Shown here one piece after another: positions 62,454 through 64,000 of a stretch of 64,000 bases of DNA. A program made the translations under genes and the position numbers. The stretch is from contig NZ_MRYA01000005.1 in the NCBI RefSeq assembly GCF_001921745.1, positions 124,001-188,000 of the forward strand. The letters run 5' to 3'. How positions within the stretch are numbered: the stretch's first letter is position 1; every line of letters begins with the position of its first letter. Under the pieces are notes generated by a model. The model was given only the letters and a program-made list of their open reading frames with translations, ran no database searches and was not told where the DNA came from. Source of the DNA: Psychrobacter sp. Cmf 22.2 (lineage in GTDB: Bacteria > Pseudomonadota > Gammaproteobacteria > Pseudomonadales > Moraxellaceae).

Positions 62454-63776
62454 ATGACTACTAGCGCCATGCCCCAGATTAAACCTGAATACGTCCATTG
62501 GTTCCGTAACTCTGCGCCTTATATCAACACGCATCGCGGCAAAACTTTCGTGATTATGTTTGGTGGTGAGGCAGTCAACCATCCTAATTTTAATACCCTC
62601 ATTCATGACTTTGCATTGTTGCATAGCTTAGGTATTAAGCTGGTATTGGTACATGGTGCGCGTCCACAAATAGAAAAGAACCTACAAGAAGCTGGTATCG
62701 TCTCGCCTCTCCATCATGATGTACGCATTACGCCACGTACTGCGATGCCATCCATCTTACAAGCAGTCGGCGCTATTCGTCTACAAATCGAAGCCCAATT
62801 ATCGATGGGGCTTGCTAACTCGCCTATGTACGGCTCACGTATTGATGCCGTCTCTGGTAACTTTGTAACCGCGCGTCCTTACGGTATTCGTGATGGTGTC
62901 GATCATCAGATGACAGGTGAAGTACGCTCCATCGATATTGAGGCGATTAAGAACAACCTACTACACGATCATATTGTCATTTTAGGCTCGATGGGCTACT
63001 CAGCAACTGGTGAAGTTTTTAACTTGTTGAGTGAAGATGTGGCGCTTAGTGCTGCAGTGGCGCTTGGTGCGGACAAGCTTATCTTTTTAGGTAAAGAAGC
63101 TGACATCAACGACAACGGTCGCTTATTACATGAAATGATTCCAAATGAAGTGGATCGTTTTTTGCGAGAACGTGATTTGAATAATGAAATTAATTACTTT
63201 TTGCATTGTGCTAGCGTGGCTTGTCGCCAAGGCGTTCATCGTACACATATCATTTCTTATGCCAAAGATGGCGCGCTACTCGAGGAGCTGTTTACACGCG
63301 ATGGATCTGGTACGCTAATCAGTCATGACCCTTACGAAGAGATTCGTCACGCCAATATCGATGATGTGGTCGGTCTTATTGAGCTGCTGACACCATTAGA
63401 AGAGCAAGGCATCTTGGTCAGTCGCTCACGCGAACGCCTAGAACAAGAAATCGACAACTATAGCGTGATTGAGCGCGATGGTATGATTTTGGGCTGTGCA
63501 GCATTATACCCACTGGATGCTGATTCAGCAGAAGTCGCTTGTGTGGCTGTGCATCCAGAATATCGTAATGGTAGTCGCGGTGCAGATTTGCTGGCATTTT
63601 TAGAACAGCAAGCACGCAGTCATGGTTTACATAAGTTATTTGTATTAACCACGCGTACTGCGCATTGGTTTGTAGAGCAAGGCTTCGCTGAAGTCGATGC
63701 TAGTGCATTACCAAAAGCTCGCCAAGAAAAGTACCACAATGGCCGTAACTCTAAAGTATTCCAAAAAACCCTTTAG
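62454..63776 (+). CDS. argA: Amino-acid N-acetyltransferase (N-acetylglutamate synthase)
   Basis: First step of arginine biosynthesis. The N-terminal amino-acid-kinase-like domain (about 1-290) has GKTFVIMFGGEAVNHPN, LGIKLVLVHGARPQIEKNL and HDHIVILGSMGYSATGEVFNLLSEDVA. It acts as the arginine-sensing part in this enzyme class. The C-terminal GNAT domain has EVACVAVHPEYRNGSRGADLLAFLEQQA, with the acetyl-CoA loop, and LFVLTTRTAHWFVEQGF. The 440 residues fit E. coli-type ArgA. A later ATG (residue 5) is possible. A terminator follows at 63817. Confidence 0.96.
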   Translation: MTTSAMPQIKPEYVHWFRNSAPYINTHRGKTFVIMFGGEAVNHPNFNTLIHDFALLHSLGIKLVLVHGARPQIEKNLQEAGIVSPLHHDVRITPRTAMPSILQAVGAIRLQIEAQLSMGLANSPMYGSRIDAVSGNFVTARPYGIRDGVDHQMTGEVRSIDIEAIKNNLLHDHIVILGSMGYSATGEVFNLLSEDVALSAAVALGADKLIFLGKEADINDNGRLLHEMIPNEVDRFLRERDLNNEINYFLHCASVACRQGVHRTHIISYAKDGALLEELFTRDGSGTLISHDPYEEIRHANIDDVVGLIELLTPLEEQGILVSRSRERLEQEIDNYSVIERDGMILGCAALYPLDADSAEVACVAVHPEYRNGSRGADLLAFLEQQARSHGLHKLFVLTTRTAHWFVEQGFAEVDASALPKARQEKYHNGRNSKVFQKTL

Positions 63777-63816
63777 ATACGGCACTTTACCTTATAATAC
63801 AAAAACCCATGACTAC

Positions 63817-63848
63817 AAAAGCCCTCATATTGGATATGAGGGCTTTTC
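63817..63848. terminator. Bidirectional terminator between argA and the FKBP gene
   Basis: A 14-base-pair perfect stem (63817-63830 with 63834-63847) with loop TGG, starting in A4 and ending in T4. It serves the converging argA (plus) and the gene at 63881 (minus). Confidence 0.9.
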
Positions 63849-63880
63849 TAATTGCCTGATATTAAATGCTTAATCTAGCC

Positions 63881-64000
63881 TTATTTCACTTCTAGCAGCT
63901 CAACGGTGAATATAAGCGTGCTATTAGGCTCAATACCTGAGTTTCCAGCTTCGCCATAAGCGATATCTGATGGAATATAGAACTCGTACTTGCCACCTTC
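63881..64000 (-). CDS. FKBP-type peptidyl-prolyl cis-trans isomerase, C-terminal fragment
   Basis: The last 39 codons and stop of a gene that continues beyond the window. The translation includes YEFYIPSDIAYGEAG and IEPNSTLIFTVELLEVK, the typical ending of FklB/FkpA-type FKBP isomerases (IPxxLAYGExG, then IPPNxxLxFxVELL). The stop TAA is at 63883-63881. Whether it is cytoplasmic FklB or periplasmic FkpA cannot be told without the N-terminus. Confidence 0.85.
   Translation of the reverse strand, partial: EGGKYEFYIPSDIAYGEAGNSGIEPNSTLIFTVELLEVK

Overview
The window reads as a chromosomal segment of a gammaproteobacterium of the family Moraxellaceae, most likely Psychrobacter. Evidence for this is the moderate GC (by eye, mid-40s percent), a division/cell-wall cluster that is cut short (rsmH-ftsL-ftsI-murE-murF-mraY, without mraZ or murD/ftsW/murG), the gene orders nusB-thiL-pgpA and glmU-glmS, a MesD/MesX-type methionine synthase, and a Slam-type outer-membrane system with its surface lipoprotein. 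No ribosomal RNA, integrase, intact transposase or CRISPR array is visible.

Layout. 1-1298: 3' part of a cardiolipin synthase gene broken by a frameshift. 1310-10774 (minus): rlmA, then the cell-wall/division cluster, closed by a terminator after mraY. 11035-13706 (plus): gltX, a small secreted orphan protein, tRNA-Ala(GGC) and tRNA-Glu(TTC) behind a near-consensus promoter. 14163-17207: an unknown membrane protein, a LysE-type exporter and a putative HEPN/zinc-ribbon protein. 17385-23065: aconitase AcnA, a DUF3025 protein, a YdjM-like membrane protein and a YchJ/SEC-C protein. 23074-25754 (minus): an AT-rich two-gene cassette encoding a TIR protein and a STAND-type P-loop NTPase, probably an anti-phage or NAD-depleting system. 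25786-28274: a class II glutamine amidotransferase, a DUF2007 protein and homoserine kinase. 28465-36171 (plus): hisF, ribH, nusB-thiL-pgpA, glmU and glmS. 36385-42215 (minus): an aminophosphonate uptake and breakdown operon. 42642-44039: truC and a small lipoprotein. 44208-47891 (minus): a TauE/SafE exporter, then flavin reductase, mesD and mesX, with a MetR-like operator upstream. 48423-51542: a repeat-rich surface lipoprotein and its Slam translocon. 51643-51808: a MITE-like element. 51831-56941 (minus): a YceI protein and an RND efflux pair. 57480-64000: a 54-residue lysine-rich protein, recG, a patatin-like lipoprotein, a secreted protein of unknown function, argA and the 3' end of an FKBP-type isomerase.

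How genes work together. MurE, MurF and MraY act in sequence on the peptidoglycan precursor and feed FtsI at the septum, while GlmS and GlmU make the UDP-GlcNAc that this pathway consumes. The phosphonate operon pairs an importer with an oxidase and a C-P hydrolase. MesX-MesD plus the flavin reductase would make methionine without folate. The most unusual spot is the TIR/STAND junction. A run of nine A residues lies at the end of the TIR gene, and a -1 slip there would join both products into one TIR-STAND protein with no stop codon in between.
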